Below are positions 24,384 through 33,945 of a stretch of DNA of 64,000 nucleotides, piece by piece. Each line of letters opens with the position of its first letter. Positions within the stretch are counted from its first letter, which is position 1. Location of the stretch: contig NZ_JBQKLI010000007.1 of NCBI RefSeq assembly GCF_052116305.1, positions 51,691-115,690 of the forward strand. Reading direction: 5' to 3'. The position numbers were made by a program, and so were the translations under genes. Source of the DNA: JBQKLI01 sp012798975. GTDB lineage: Bacteria > Bacillota > Clostridia > Tissierellales > Peptoniphilaceae. The notes under the pieces were generated by a model. It had not been told where the DNA came from and searched no databases. It saw only the letters and a list, made by a program, of their open reading frames with translations.

Positions 24384-27300
24384 CTATTCTTGCGGTTCTT
24401 GAGATACCGGCTGAGCTTCTTGGTCTATATTGTTTTTCGGATAGAGCTGCAATGCCTGGGCGATAATATCACGAGTCATAGGACCTGCATTTGAGCTGGT
24501 CCCTCCTTGAGTGATCATAGTAGCGACTGCAATTTGAGGATCATCATAAGGTGCGAAGGCTACCATCCACGCATATTCATCATAATCTTCTCCAGTGGAA
24601 GGATTCTTCCCTTCCCGCTGGGCTGTTCCTGTTTTGATCCCAATATCTACAGGAAGATCTTCGAAAACCAGACGGTCTACACCATCTTTAGCTGCCATTC
24701 TCATCCCTTCCCGTATAACCTTTAGATTATCATAATTATCTAAAGGAACTCTTTCGCCTTGAGGCTGATTTTCGAAAAGAAGATTTCCATTTCCAGAATC
24801 TTTTATTTCGTTAATCAATGTAGTCTTATATTTGTATCCGTCATTTGCAAAGATGCTGACATAAGACGCCATCTGAATCGGAGTATATGCCTGCTGTCCT
24901 TGACCGATTACAACATTCATCATATCCGCCATAGTCCAGCCTACCTGATTGAGATAATCAAATTTGATAATATCCGCAAGTCCTTGGCGTTTTCCCTCTA
25001 AAGGCTCTTCCGGTTTAAATCCAAGCTCATCCAGTCTTGTAATAACTTCTGTACGGGATAATGGTGCATCTTCATCCATCCAGCTTACAATCGTATCAAT
25101 ATGCTTTTCTACATCTTCTTTTGTCATAGCACTGTCTTCTTTTAAATATTTAGTAAGATCCTTTTCTAAATATCTTTTGAAGAGCACTTTGGTGTTTTGC
25201 TCTTTGATTACAGGATCCGGCAGTATTCCGCTGCTTTCTCTCGGTATTTGTATTTCCACGCCTGTTGGTGAACCCAGTCCTAATTTTGAGGACACTTGAT
25301 TTAGTTCTTCTATATTAAGCTGAGTGTCCAGCTTTTCGCCGTTACCCTGATTTTCTCCTAAAGCAAGAGAATAGTAATAATAGTTGCAGGAGTCTCTTAA
25401 TGCTTCTCTTACCCCTTCATAGCCGTGTTTTCCTCTTACTCTATTCCAAATCCAGCATCCGAAATCCCGATTGCCCACTGTTACATAGCCGTCGCATTTT
25501 ATCTTCTTGTCCGGATCCATTCCATTTTCTAAAGCTGTTAAAGAACTGGCCAATTTAAATATCGAGCCGGGCTGAATTGCAGACTGAATCGCCGTATTGT
25601 ATAAAGGTCTTGGAGCTAGGGTGTCTTCTTCATTTTCCGGCATAAGGGACTGCCAGTCGCTTTGCGAAATCCCGGTGGAAAACAAATTCGGATCATAGTT
25701 CGGCGCATTGGCCATGGCGAGTACTTCTCCGCTTTTTACATCGAGAACTACAGCACTGGCAGATGTTGCGTCTTTATAGTTGCGCCCTTCCGAGTCTTTC
25801 GACATATATTTGCTTCCCCATATCGATTCATAAGGATTTCCAGTTTGGAGAGCATTTAACGTTTTTTGAAGAGATTCTTCCGCAGTTTTCTGCAGCTCCA
25901 TGTCTATTGTCAGATAAATATTGTTTCCAGGAGTAGGTTCAGATTCTCCTAAGACTTCTGTTGTATTTCCTTTGTTGTCAACATAGACGCGTCTTACTCC
26001 GTCCTTTCCGCGTAGAATCCCTTCTTGGCTTTCTTCTATCCCTGTTTTTCCGATTAATGTTGTTGGATCGTAACTGCTTTTATTTACATATTTTTCTATT
26101 TCCGCTGCTGTAGATATTTTACCCATATACCCTAAAGCATGGGCTGCAAGATTGCCGTTGGGATAATATCTAACAGGTTTTGCTTTTACCGAGATCCCTT
26201 CCTCTTCAGAAAAATGTTCTTTAATCTGCGCTACTAAAGACTCGCTTAAGTCGTAAGCGATATGTAACGGTTCATATCCTCCTGAGGTATGATTGGAAAT
26301 TCTATAATAAACCATTAAGGTATTAAAGGCATCATATTTATATTCATTTTCTATCTCGTAATAGTTTAACATCGCTTGATATAAATCTTCCGCACCAGCA
26401 CCTTCCTGTACTTTGAATCGTTCAAAGTTCTCTCGGATTGCTTTCTGACTCATATATTCCCATTCTACAATTGAAATTCTAGGGTTAATATTGTTTTGTG
26501 TATTAATTTCCTGAGCAATGTTTTTAATTGAATCATGGGTTGCCAGATCCTTTACCAAACCATTTTCTCTTAATAGCAAAAGGAGATATTCTATCGCAGA
26601 TGATGTTTCTTTTTTCTCTCCTTCTTCAAAATCAAGCTCTACCTTGGGATTATTTTCATCTTCTTCATTTATATTAATTTTAAGACCCGGATTAATTCCC
26701 TTTTCTTTCAGCAGATCGATCGCCTTTTGAGCCGGAACAATAATTCTGTTTTCCCGATCGAAAGATACATTTAAAAGCAGCTTGTCCAAAGTACTTTCAT
26801 CTACAATTGCGGCAAAATCTGATTTCGCATCGGATTCTAGAGTTATTTGTGGGAAAGAACGATGAAGCCTTGCTTTATTTGTATAAAAATTTTCTTTTTC
26901 TTCGATTCCTACAGGCGTGATTAGTACATTATCCTGAAGATTTCTGCTTTTAAGCTGATCATAGACCAACGCTCTTCCAACAGGATGGCTTAGTATTTTC
27001 CGCAATATTCCCTCATCCTGCTTTACTAATTCATAAATGATCTTTGTTGGACTTGTCTCGCCGACTACATTATGATCTCTTAAAAAACTTTCTGCTGCTT
27101 CTCCTTCCTGCAAACGAAGTTCTCCCTGATCTGCTGCAATCGGAAGTTTTACTCCTTTCACTCTAAGAGAGGCGATAATTTGATTTAATACATTGTATTC
27201 ATAGACTCCGTGACTTGTTTCTTCCTTGAAACTTTGAGCCATTAGTTCATCCATCAAATCATTTTTTAAAAAGATGTCGATAATTTTTTCTGTAGGACTC

Positions 27301-27737
27301 ATATCTTCTTCGAAATATGTTTCAGGATTTCGATAATGAAACATATTCAATGAAAGAATATATTCTTCGTAATAATTTGCCCCTTCTTTATCAAACATAC
27401 GAGCTAGTTGCCTAAAATCTGCGTTTTTCTCCGATGCTGTAATATTCTGCATTGTGTTCGTTGCAATAGCTGCTGTAAATACCGTTCTTGTTCCGGATAA
27501 AACATTTCCTTTTCTATCGTAAATCACCCCTCTTGCTGCAGGGATGTTAATCTCTTTGATTCTGTTATTTTGTGCCACATCGTTATAATAAGATCCTCGT
27601 ATTAACGTCAGATATCCTAATCGTAAAGCCAAGGCGATAAGCATTAGGATTAAAACAACTGCAATGATACGAAACCGATCCATCTGATTGAGTATTTCCA
27701 ACCGCTTTAAAATCTTGTCTTTTTTCTTTGTTTTCAT
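24384..27737 (-). CDS. mrdA: Very long penicillin-binding protein 2 (class B transpeptidase)
   Basis: This 1117-residue protein starts with one membrane helix (FRIIAVVLILMLIALALRLGYL) followed by the dimer domain (NIPAARGVIYDRKGNVL). The transpeptidase motifs are SxxK (S-I-F-K, near residue 722), SxN (SCN, near 783) and KTG (KTGTAQ, near 1034). PBP2 is usually 600-950 residues. The excess lies in a region of several hundred residues between the dimer domain and the catalytic part, plus a helical insertion between SxN and KTG (about residues 815-900). It cross-links peptidoglycan for side-wall growth with MreBCD, whose genes are just upstream. Confidence 0.93.
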   Translation of the reverse strand: MKTKKKDKILKRLEILNQMDRFRIIAVVLILMLIALALRLGYLTLIRGSYYNDVAQNNRIKEINIPAARGVIYDRKGNVLSGTRTVFTAAIATNTMQNITASEKNADFRQLARMFDKEGANYYEEYILSLNMFHYRNPETYFEEDMSPTEKIIDIFLKNDLMDELMAQSFKEETSHGVYEYNVLNQIIASLRVKGVKLPIAADQGELRLQEGEAAESFLRDHNVVGETSPTKIIYELVKQDEGILRKILSHPVGRALVYDQLKSRNLQDNVLITPVGIEEKENFYTNKARLHRSFPQITLESDAKSDFAAIVDESTLDKLLLNVSFDRENRIIVPAQKAIDLLKEKGINPGLKININEEDENNPKVELDFEEGEKKETSSAIEYLLLLLRENGLVKDLATHDSIKNIAQEINTQNNINPRISIVEWEYMSQKAIRENFERFKVQEGAGAEDLYQAMLNYYEIENEYKYDAFNTLMVYYRISNHTSGGYEPLHIAYDLSESLVAQIKEHFSEEEGISVKAKPVRYYPNGNLAAHALGYMGKISTAAEIEKYVNKSSYDPTTLIGKTGIEESQEGILRGKDGVRRVYVDNKGNTTEVLGESEPTPGNNIYLTIDMELQKTAEESLQKTLNALQTGNPYESIWGSKYMSKDSEGRNYKDATSASAVVLDVKSGEVLAMANAPNYDPNLFSTGISQSDWQSLMPENEEDTLAPRPLYNTAIQSAIQPGSIFKLASSLTALENGMDPDKKIKCDGYVTVGNRDFGCWIWNRVRGKHGYEGVREALRDSCNYYYYSLALGENQGNGEKLDTQLNIEELNQVSSKLGLGSPTGVEIQIPRESSGILPDPVIKEQNTKVLFKRYLEKDLTKYLKEDSAMTKEDVEKHIDTIVSWMDEDAPLSRTEVITRLDELGFKPEEPLEGKRQGLADIIKFDYLNQVGWTMADMMNVVIGQGQQAYTPIQMASYVSIFANDGYKYKTTLINEIKDSGNGNLLFENQPQGERVPLDNYDNLKVIREGMRMAAKDGVDRLVFEDLPVDIGIKTGTAQREGKNPSTGEDYDEYAWMVAFAPYDDPQIAVATMITQGGTSSNAGPMTRDIIAQALQLYPKNNIDQEAQPVSQEPQE

Positions 27738-27750
27738 CTACACTCCGTCC

Positions 27751-28245
27751 TTATAACCGAAAACGAGGATAATCAAAAATCCTATTGAATAATTTAAAAC
27801 AAATAATATACAACATTAAATTAATCAATATTTCTATAAACAATGGCCCCATCAAATACTGGGTCATATTAAAGGCTTCGCCGATCGCTCTCATTAATAG
27901 GAAATGAACAAAATAATAGAAAGCTGTAGCCGCCATCGTAAAGATAATCCCGCTTCGTACATCTTCTTTATTGATTCCTGCTTCTGTATTCCCTATCAGA
28001 AAGCCTATAATAAAATAGATCAAAGCCCTTGTGCCGATAACAGGAGAAAAAAGAATATCTTCGATCAAACCGATAAAAAGTCCAGAATAACCCCCTGTAT
28101 AAGAACCAAAACCAATCGACAATGCTACGATGACTGCTATGGAGAGATTTCCCCGAACTCCAAAAACAGGCAGTCTTGAAATTAGGGTTGATTGTATAAT
28201 AATATTAGCTACTAATATTATTATGATCACTGCTTTATTCTTCAT
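27751..28245 (-). CDS. mreD: Rod-shape protein MreD
   Basis: This 164-residue integral membrane protein with about five hydrophobic helices (VIIIILVANIIIQSTLI, YFIIGFLIGN and others) and the GGYSGLFIGLIEDILFSPVIG motif is typical of MreD. It overlaps mreC by 11 nt and precedes PBP2. Confidence 0.9.
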   Translation of the reverse strand: MKNKAVIIIILVANIIIQSTLISRLPVFGVRGNLSIAVIVALSIGFGSYTGGYSGLFIGLIEDILFSPVIGTRALIYFIIGFLIGNTEAGINKEDVRSGIIFTMAATAFYYFVHFLLMRAIGEAFNMTQYLMGPLFIEILINLMLYIICFKLFNRIFDYPRFRL

Positions 28246-29101
28246 TTCGATTCACTCCATTGTCGATTATTAACACTCTATACAATTTATTGAAATCTAT
28301 TGGACTTTCAATTTTGACATTTTTTAATAGATTATTTTCATCTTCGAGAACTTCTGCTACCTTGCCTATATAGATATCTCTAGGATAGATTCCTCCAAGA
28401 CCTGAAGAATAGATACTGTCGCCAGTCCTGATATCTCCTTCTTTATTGTACATAAATCCATACAGTTTGCCATCGCGCATCCCTTGTATGACTCCTGTTT
28501 CTTGATTTCTATTTACGATAAAAGAAACATTATTATTCTCATCGAGTATGGATGCTACTTTAGACCAGTTTAATCCAACTTCGATTACCGTTCCTACCAG
28601 TCCTTCTGCCACAGCATTCTCTTCGTTCAACGTACCTTGTACTACAGTATCTCCTACATTGACGCTATCTTTGCTTCCTTTATCCAAGGTAAAATGCACA
28701 AATAAATTCCCCGGTTCTTTTGCTGAAATATTTGCAGCTGTATATTTTCTTTTTCGCTCCTGCATGAGCTTATATTCATCTTTTAAAAAGTCTTCTCTAG
28801 AAATAACATTTTCCATAATATTCACTCTTTCCTGCAGCTGTCTGTTTTCTGCTACAAGCTGAGCATGTTCTTCCCTTAATTGTCTTGTTCCAAAAACAGA
28901 TTGAAAGACTTCGCCTACTTTTGATGTTGTAACATAGACCGCCCTTGTCACAGGACTTGTTATCGTCCCGATAGCATTGCCGCCGATATTCATAACATAT
29001 CGGTTTTGATTCGTTACAAAAATCAGTACCAGCAGAAGAAGCACTGTAGTGGAAAATATAATCCATTTTCGAAGTCCATGATTATAATTAAACTTATTCA
29101 T
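28235..29101 (-). CDS. mreC: Rod-shape protein MreC
   Basis: This 288-residue protein has one N-terminal membrane helix (KWIIFSTTVLLLLVLIFVT), a coiled coil (LREEHAQLVAENRQLQERVNIMENV) and a beta-rich extracytoplasmic part (VVQGTLNEENAVAEGLVGTVIEVG). It forms the outer scaffold that couples MreB to PBP2. It starts immediately after mreB. Confidence 0.93.
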   Translation of the reverse strand: MNKFNYNHGLRKWIIFSTTVLLLLVLIFVTNQNRYVMNIGGNAIGTITSPVTRAVYVTTSKVGEVFQSVFGTRQLREEHAQLVAENRQLQERVNIMENVISREDFLKDEYKLMQERKRKYTAANISAKEPGNLFVHFTLDKGSKDSVNVGDTVVQGTLNEENAVAEGLVGTVIEVGLNWSKVASILDENNNVSFIVNRNQETGVIQGMRDGKLYGFMYNKEGDIRTGDSIYSSGLGGIYPRDIYIGKVAEVLEDENNLLKNVKIESPIDFNKLYRVLIIDNGVNRNEE

Positions 29102-30121
29102 TTATTTAATCACCGGTTTCTTTTTCTTATACACGAAGGGTATGCTTCTGCCAATCCCAGCACCCGTACAACTCTCAGGATGATCCACTTTTAATAAATC
29201 AATATTAATTTCACTGGTGATATACTCGGCAAAACCATTTATCTGAGAGACTCCGCCTAAAAAATAAATCCCTTCTTTTACAATATCTGCGGAGATATCT
29301 GGCGGTATTTTTTCTAGAACATCCCTTGTACTCTTTACTGTTTCAAGTATGATCGGATTGATTCCTTCGATAATATCTGATGCAGTAATTTGAATCGTTT
29401 TTGGCATTCCTGTAACAAGATCCCTTCCCGTTACTTCCATTGTATTTTTTTGATCGTACTCTTCTATAGAACCTAGTTTTATTTTGATCTCTTCTGCAGT
29501 TTGAATTCCAATTAATAAATTAAAATTCTTTTTAAGAAGATACTGAATATTTGAATCAATATCTTCCCCTCCCATCATCTCCCAATGAGAAGCAACCACT
29601 CCTCCCAAGGATACAACGGAAGCTTCTATTGTACCGGCGCCTACATTGATCAGCAAATGCCCGTCCGGTCTTTCAACATCGATATCAAGACCGACTGCCG
29701 AGGCAATATTCTCTTCCACAAGCCGAACATCCCTGGCCCCGGCATGTAGACCTACATCTTCAACCGATCTTCTCTCCACATCTGTCAATCCCATAGGTAT
29801 CGTGATCGCTAAACGAGGCTGAAATAAAGAATACCCTTTGACTGCTTTTCTCAAAAAATAAGTCAGCATTGCCTGGGCAGTCTCGAAATCTGCTATAACA
29901 CCATGCTCTAAAGGTCTTACTGCAAGGATATTATCTGGAGTTTTTCCCAGCATTTCCTTCGCTTCGTTTCCTACAGCCCGCACTTCATAATTGCTCATAT
30001 CTATAGCGACAACTGAGGGTTCATCTATAAGTATGGTACCGTCTTTTTTAGAAATAATCGTTCTAGATGTTCCTAGATCTACCCCTAAATCGGCGGGAAA
30101 TATTTTCAATAAAATCGACAT
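29102..30121 (-). CDS. mreB: Actin-like cell-shape protein MreB
   Basis: This 339-residue actin-fold protein has the phosphate loop DLGTSRTII, the second loop LINVGAGTIEASVVSLGG and the adenosine motif GIYFLGGVSQINGFAEYI. The more common spelling in MreB is DLGTANTLV and DIGGGTT; the changed residues (SR, NVGAGT) suggest a divergent or Mbl-like paralogue. It directs side-wall peptidoglycan synthesis. Confidence 0.93.
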   Translation of the reverse strand: MSILLKIFPADLGVDLGTSRTIISKKDGTILIDEPSVVAIDMSNYEVRAVGNEAKEMLGKTPDNILAVRPLEHGVIADFETAQAMLTYFLRKAVKGYSLFQPRLAITIPMGLTDVERRSVEDVGLHAGARDVRLVEENIASAVGLDIDVERPDGHLLINVGAGTIEASVVSLGGVVASHWEMMGGEDIDSNIQYLLKKNFNLLIGIQTAEEIKIKLGSIEEYDQKNTMEVTGRDLVTGMPKTIQITASDIIEGINPIILETVKSTRDVLEKIPPDISADIVKEGIYFLGGVSQINGFAEYITSEINIDLLKVDHPESCTGAGIGRSIPFVYKKKKPVIK

Positions 30122-30130
30122 CTTTTCTCC

Positions 30131-30823
30131 TTAAAAATAACTCTGTTCTTTCATGCTAAGATAGTTCTTATCCCCCACGATAATATGATCTAATACGCTT
30201 ATCCCTATAATTTCTCCCGCTTTTACAAGCCTCTTCGTAATTTCAATATCCTCCCGGCTGGGTTGTACATCACCGCTGGGGTGATTATGAATAAGTACGA
30301 TGGAATTTGCGCTTTTTCTTATAGCCGGTTTAAACACTTCTCTCGGGTGAACGATCGAAGCGTTAAGGCTTCCTTCTGATACCATTTCCTCTGAAAGAAT
30401 TCTATTTTTCGTGTCGAGAAGTAGAATACAGAAATGCTCTTTCATTTTATGACAGAGTTTTCGATAATAATAATCTGCTATACTAGAAGGATTTTTTATT
30501 TGAATACTGCGTCTTTTCTCTTCCATAAAAAGTCTTCGCCCAAGTTCAACCCCCGCCAGTATCGTTGCAGCCTTTGCTCTTCCGATTCCTTTTATATTTT
30601 CAAGTTCTTCTACCGTTATATCGTTAAAATTAGGCTCCTGCTTAATTCTTTCCAGGACATTGCCCGCAACCTTAATAACATTCTCGCCTCTTGTGCCGCT
30701 TCCGATTAAGATTGCCATAAGCTCATCTTCTCTTAAGGCTTCCAATCCCAACTGCACCAACCGTTCCCTTGGTTTTAAATGGGATGGAAGATTTTTAAAT
30801 TGTCTATTTGAATTTTCGTCCAT
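30131..30823 (-). CDS. radC: RadC/JAB-domain protein
   Basis: This 230-residue protein has an N-terminal helix-hairpin-helix region (LENIKGIGRAKAATILAGVELGRR) and a JAB/MPN metalloprotein domain with HNHPSGDVQPSREDIEIT. Start: ATG at 30823 after AGGAG with 8-nt spacing. It overlaps the upstream Gx transporter gene by 20 nt. RadC is commonly found beside mreB; its DNA-repair label is historical and unproven. Confidence 0.93.
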   Translation of the reverse strand: MDENSNRQFKNLPSHLKPRERLVQLGLEALREDELMAILIGSGTRGENVIKVAGNVLERIKQEPNFNDITVEELENIKGIGRAKAATILAGVELGRRLFMEEKRRSIQIKNPSSIADYYYRKLCHKMKEHFCILLLDTKNRILSEEMVSEGSLNASIVHPREVFKPAIRKSANSIVLIHNHPSGDVQPSREDIEITKRLVKAGEIIGISVLDHIIVGDKNYLSMKEQSYF

Positions 30824-31334
30824 TTCGATAACTCCTATTGCTTTCATTCCAAACCCGCTTTAGCTGTTTCGTGGTGTATTTAGATGCGAGACCGACAAAA
30901 TAACCTGTAACAACACTTAATAATAAAAGCAGGGGCAGATAGATAAAGATTCGCAAATTATTTAAAATAAAAGAGGCTACTAAAACTTGAGCCAGATTAT
31001 GAAAAAATGCTCCAATGAAACTGACACCGATTAAGGATAAAGATCTTATATATTTATAGGCTAAAAACATCGCAATTGTGCTCGCTATCGCACCAAAAAA
31101 GCTATAAAAAAAGGACATCACCGATCCTGTCAGTAAAATCATCAACATCGATTTTAGAGTTCCTATGACAAGTCCTTCTTTAAATCCAAAAACTACAACA
31201 GCAGACAAGATTATTACATTCGACAATCCAAGTCGTGCCCCGGGAATGGCGATAGGGATCGGCAAAGATGTTTCTATAAGGGTCAGCACAAGGGCTGCCG
31301 ATGTTAATAAAGATAAAAACAACCACTTTCTCAT
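30804..31334 (-). CDS. Gx transporter family membrane protein
   Basis: This 176-residue protein with about five helices has the family start IETSLPIPIAIPGARLGLSNVIILSAVVVFG. The family (formerly heptaprenyl diphosphate synthase component I) resembles ECF substrate-binding proteins and usually follows a NusG-II-domain gene, as here. Substrate unknown. Confidence 0.88.
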   Translation of the reverse strand: MRKWLFLSLLTSAALVLTLIETSLPIPIAIPGARLGLSNVIILSAVVVFGFKEGLVIGTLKSMLMILLTGSVMSFFYSFFGAIASTIAMFLAYKYIRSLSLIGVSFIGAFFHNLAQVLVASFILNNLRIFIYLPLLLLLSVVTGYFVGLASKYTTKQLKRVWNESNRSYRNGRKFK

Positions 31335-31343
31335 ACTATTACC

Positions 31344-31718
31344 TTAATAATTAATCGCATCAAATTCATTTCCTTTATCATTCTTGATTTCAACAACAAA
31401 ACGATTCGGCAGACATACGATCATCTCGCCGGAATTTTCAATATATCCTTGTCTTACGCAGATCTGATCGTCGCAGTCTGCTTCGTGCATATGGACTTTT
31501 TCATTATCCACTTCAATAATATTCAAACCATATTCTGTCTCATATGTATACTGTTTCTTGCTGCTTTGACCTAGTGTAATCTTTTCCACTTCTTTGCCAT
31601 CTATTTGTATACTGGCATAATTTTTGCCGCTGTTTATTTGTGTTGCATTTATTCCAATAAAAAGGGTTAATGAAATAAGGATAATAATTACTGCTGTTAT
31701 TTTATCGCCTTTTGTCAT
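31344..31718 (-). CDS. NusG domain II-containing membrane-anchored protein
   Basis: This 124-residue protein has one N-terminal membrane helix (ITAVIIILISLTLFIGI) and an outer NusG-II beta domain with HMHEADCDDQICVRQGYIENSGEMIVCLPNRFVVEI. The CDDQICVRQG cysteines are typical of the family. It is linked across Clostridia with the Gx transporter gene and redox operons such as rnf, which lies just upstream here in its own unit. Function unknown. Confidence 0.9.
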   Translation of the reverse strand: MTKGDKITAVIIILISLTLFIGINATQINSGKNYASIQIDGKEVEKITLGQSSKKQYTYETEYGLNIIEVDNEKVHMHEADCDDQICVRQGYIENSGEMIVCLPNRFVVEIKNDKGNEFDAINY

Positions 31719-31745
31719 CGCTTCCCCCTTTTTAGTCCTTTTATA

Positions 31746-31774
31746 AGTTTAACACTTAAAGAGGACCCTTTCAA
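31746..31774 (-). promoter_or_regulatory. Promoter of the NusG-II/Gx/radC/mre operon
   Basis: TTGAAA (31769-31774), 17-nt spacer, TAAACT (31746-31751) on the minus strand with TGT before the -10. From here genes run with little or no gap to rng at 22698. Confidence 0.65.
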
Positions 31775-31802
31775 GAAAGTACTGTAGTCTTTGCACTAAA
31801 AA

Positions 31803-31820
31803 AAGGAAGTTTCCTTCCTT
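31803..31820 (-). terminator. Terminator of the rnf operon
   Basis: The stem AAGGAAG/CTTCCTT with a 4-nt loop is followed by TTTTTAG on the minus strand, directly after the rnfB stop. Confidence 0.8.
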
Positions 31821-31823
31821 CTT

Positions 31824-32657
31824 TTAGCTGGCTTTTTCTTCAGTTGTGTTTTCTTTATTGACAAGTCCTGGGTGTATACATTTTGTAGGACATTTATCAA
31901 TGGCAGCTTGTACCTGAACGGGGTCCAGGTCATCTGACGGGGTGAATACAGATAAATTATTCTCCAGTTTGAATCCATCTGGACATTGTTTTACACAAAT
32001 TCCGCAGGCGATACAGCCTACAGAACAAGCTTGTCTCACAAATTTACCTTTATCCTTATTCATGCATTTTACAATAACTTCTTGATCATAGGGCTTCAAT
32101 ACAATTAACTCCCTTGGACATTCAGAAATACATTTTTTACAAGCTGTACATTTATCTTCGTCTACAATTGCAACTCCGTCTATAACATGTATCGCATCGA
32201 ATGCGCATACATCAACACAAGACCCGCATCCTAAACAACCGTAGGAACAAACTTTGCTTCCGCCTTGCAGTGCATGATTCGCTCTGCAATCGCGAATCCC
32301 TGTATATTTAAATTTATCTTTTGAATAAGCTTCTTTCCCTTGGCATCTCACCACAGCCACTTCGCGAACAGAATCTCCTGCATCTGCTCCAAGCATTTGG
32401 GCAAGTTTTGCATGAAGAGGCGGTCCGCCAACGGGACAAGCTGTAATCGGTGCACCGTCGTTAATTATCGCGGCTGCTAAACCGTCGCAACCCGGGAATC
32501 CGCAGGCTCCGCAGTTTGCTCCTGGAAGGGCTTCTCTGACTTCACTGATTCTGCGGTCAACTTTTACATGAAACACTCTTGATGCAAATGATAATATCAC
32601 CGCAAAGACAATTCCAAGTACCCCTAATAATATAACTGCTAATAATATTGGATTCAT
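31824..32657 (-). CDS. rnfB: Rnf complex subunit B (iron-sulfur)
   Basis: This 277-residue protein has an N-terminal membrane helix, then the CGACGFPGCDGLA cluster site and several ferredoxin motifs (CSYGCLGCGSCVDVC, CTACKKCISECP, CIACGICVKQCP). It takes electrons from ferredoxin into the Rnf complex, which pumps Na+ or H+ while reducing NAD+. It is last in the order C-D-G-E-A-B typical of Clostridia. Confidence 0.97.
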   Translation of the reverse strand: MNPILLAVILLGVLGIVFAVILSFASRVFHVKVDRRISEVREALPGANCGACGFPGCDGLAAAIINDGAPITACPVGGPPLHAKLAQMLGADAGDSVREVAVVRCQGKEAYSKDKFKYTGIRDCRANHALQGGSKVCSYGCLGCGSCVDVCAFDAIHVIDGVAIVDEDKCTACKKCISECPRELIVLKPYDQEVIVKCMNKDKGKFVRQACSVGCIACGICVKQCPDGFKLENNLSVFTPSDDLDPVQVQAAIDKCPTKCIHPGLVNKENTTEEKAS

Positions 32658-32666
32658 ATTTCCTCC

Positions 32667-33245
32667 TTACACCAATCCGGCAAATCCGAAGAAAGCCATA
32701 GCCATAAGTCCTATTGCTACAAGGGCGATGGGAACTCCTTTAAAAGATTGGGGAACATCGGCTAATTCAAGTTTTTCTCTAATAGACGCAAGCAGTACTA
32801 TAGCAATTACGAAACCAATAGAAGATCCGATTGCAGATGCTACTGTTTCAATAAGATTATAACCTTCTGAAATATTGGCAATCGCCACACCCAGTACCAC
32901 GCAGTTTGTAGTAATCAAAGGAAGAAAGACTCCCAGCGCGCTATAGAGATTCGGGCTCATCTTTTTAAGAACCATTTCCACAAACTGAACTAAGGTTGCG
33001 ATAACCAGTATAAATACAATTGTCTGAAGATATTGCAAGCCCAATGTGTTTAATAGATAGAGCTGAATAAAGTATGTAACAACAGAGGCAATTGTAATTA
33101 CAAAGGTAACAGCAGCGCCCATCCCGACAGCTGTTTCAACTTTAGTCGAAACCCCGATCAAAGGACATATCCCTAAGAATTGAGCAAGGACATAGTTGTT
33201 TACAAATGTATACAGTACTAAGATCTGAAATAAACTAGTCAACAT
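32667..33245 (-). CDS. rnfA: Rnf complex subunit A
   Basis: This 192-residue membrane protein with six helices has the conserved VNNYVLAQFLGICPLIGVS and LPLITTNCVVLGVA half-site cysteines. RnfA and RnfE form a pseudo-symmetric pair that holds an iron-sulfur cluster in the membrane. It begins at the last base of rnfE. Confidence 0.97.
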   Translation of the reverse strand: MLTSLFQILVLYTFVNNYVLAQFLGICPLIGVSTKVETAVGMGAAVTFVITIASVVTYFIQLYLLNTLGLQYLQTIVFILVIATLVQFVEMVLKKMSPNLYSALGVFLPLITTNCVVLGVAIANISEGYNLIETVASAIGSSIGFVIAIVLLASIREKLELADVPQSFKGVPIALVAIGLMAMAFFGFAGLV

Positions 33246-33934
33246 TATGCTCTTCCTCCTTTTCTTTCGGAACGCGCCTTCGCAAAATTAAACAATGCGT
33301 ACAGCATTCCTAGTATAATAAATGCTCCCGGCGCCTGACCTACAAGCCCTATGGCAATTCCGTCTGGCAAAATAGGATTTCCTAATATTTCTCCTGCGCC
33401 TAGTAATTCTCTTATAAAAGATAATACGCAAATTACGACTGTGTAGCCTATTCCATTTGCTAGTCCGTCTACAAAAGATTTAACAACTCCATTTTTAGAA
33501 GCAAACCCTTCTGCTCTGGCAAGGATAATACAGTTTACTACGATCAGCGGAATAAATAGACCTAACGAGCTGTAAAGGGCTGGTATATAAGCTTGAAGCA
33601 GCATCTGCACTAGTGTTACGAATGTCGCTATAACAACAATATAAGATGGAATACGAACTTTATCCGGAATGAAATTTCTTAACAAGGAGATTACTATATT
33701 CGATAAAGTAAGTACCACGATAACAGCAATTCCCATTCCTATACCGTTCGCAAGAGATGTACTAACTCCCAGTATTGAACACAGTCCTACCATTTGGACG
33801 ATAACAGGATTGTTGTTCACAACTCCATCTACAAATATTTTCCCGTAACCGCCGCGGGCTTTTTTCTTTTTCGGTAAATCTTTTGCATCTTCAGTAGGGA
33901 TGGTTTGTTCTATCCTATCGATATTATTTTCCAT
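33245..33934 (-). CDS. rnfE: Rnf complex subunit E
   Basis: This 229-residue membrane protein, homologous to RnfA, has VNNNPVIVQMVGLCSILGVS and IPLIVVNCIILARAEGFA. A charged N-terminal extension of about 30 residues (DRIEQTIPTEDAKDLPKKKK) precedes the first helix. Confidence 0.97.
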   Translation of the reverse strand: MENNIDRIEQTIPTEDAKDLPKKKKARGGYGKIFVDGVVNNNPVIVQMVGLCSILGVSTSLANGIGMGIAVIVVLTLSNIVISLLRNFIPDKVRIPSYIVVIATFVTLVQMLLQAYIPALYSSLGLFIPLIVVNCIILARAEGFASKNGVVKSFVDGLANGIGYTVVICVLSFIRELLGAGEILGNPILPDGIAIGLVGQAPGAFIILGMLYALFNFAKARSERKGGRA

Positions 33935-33945
33935 AAAACCCTCCT

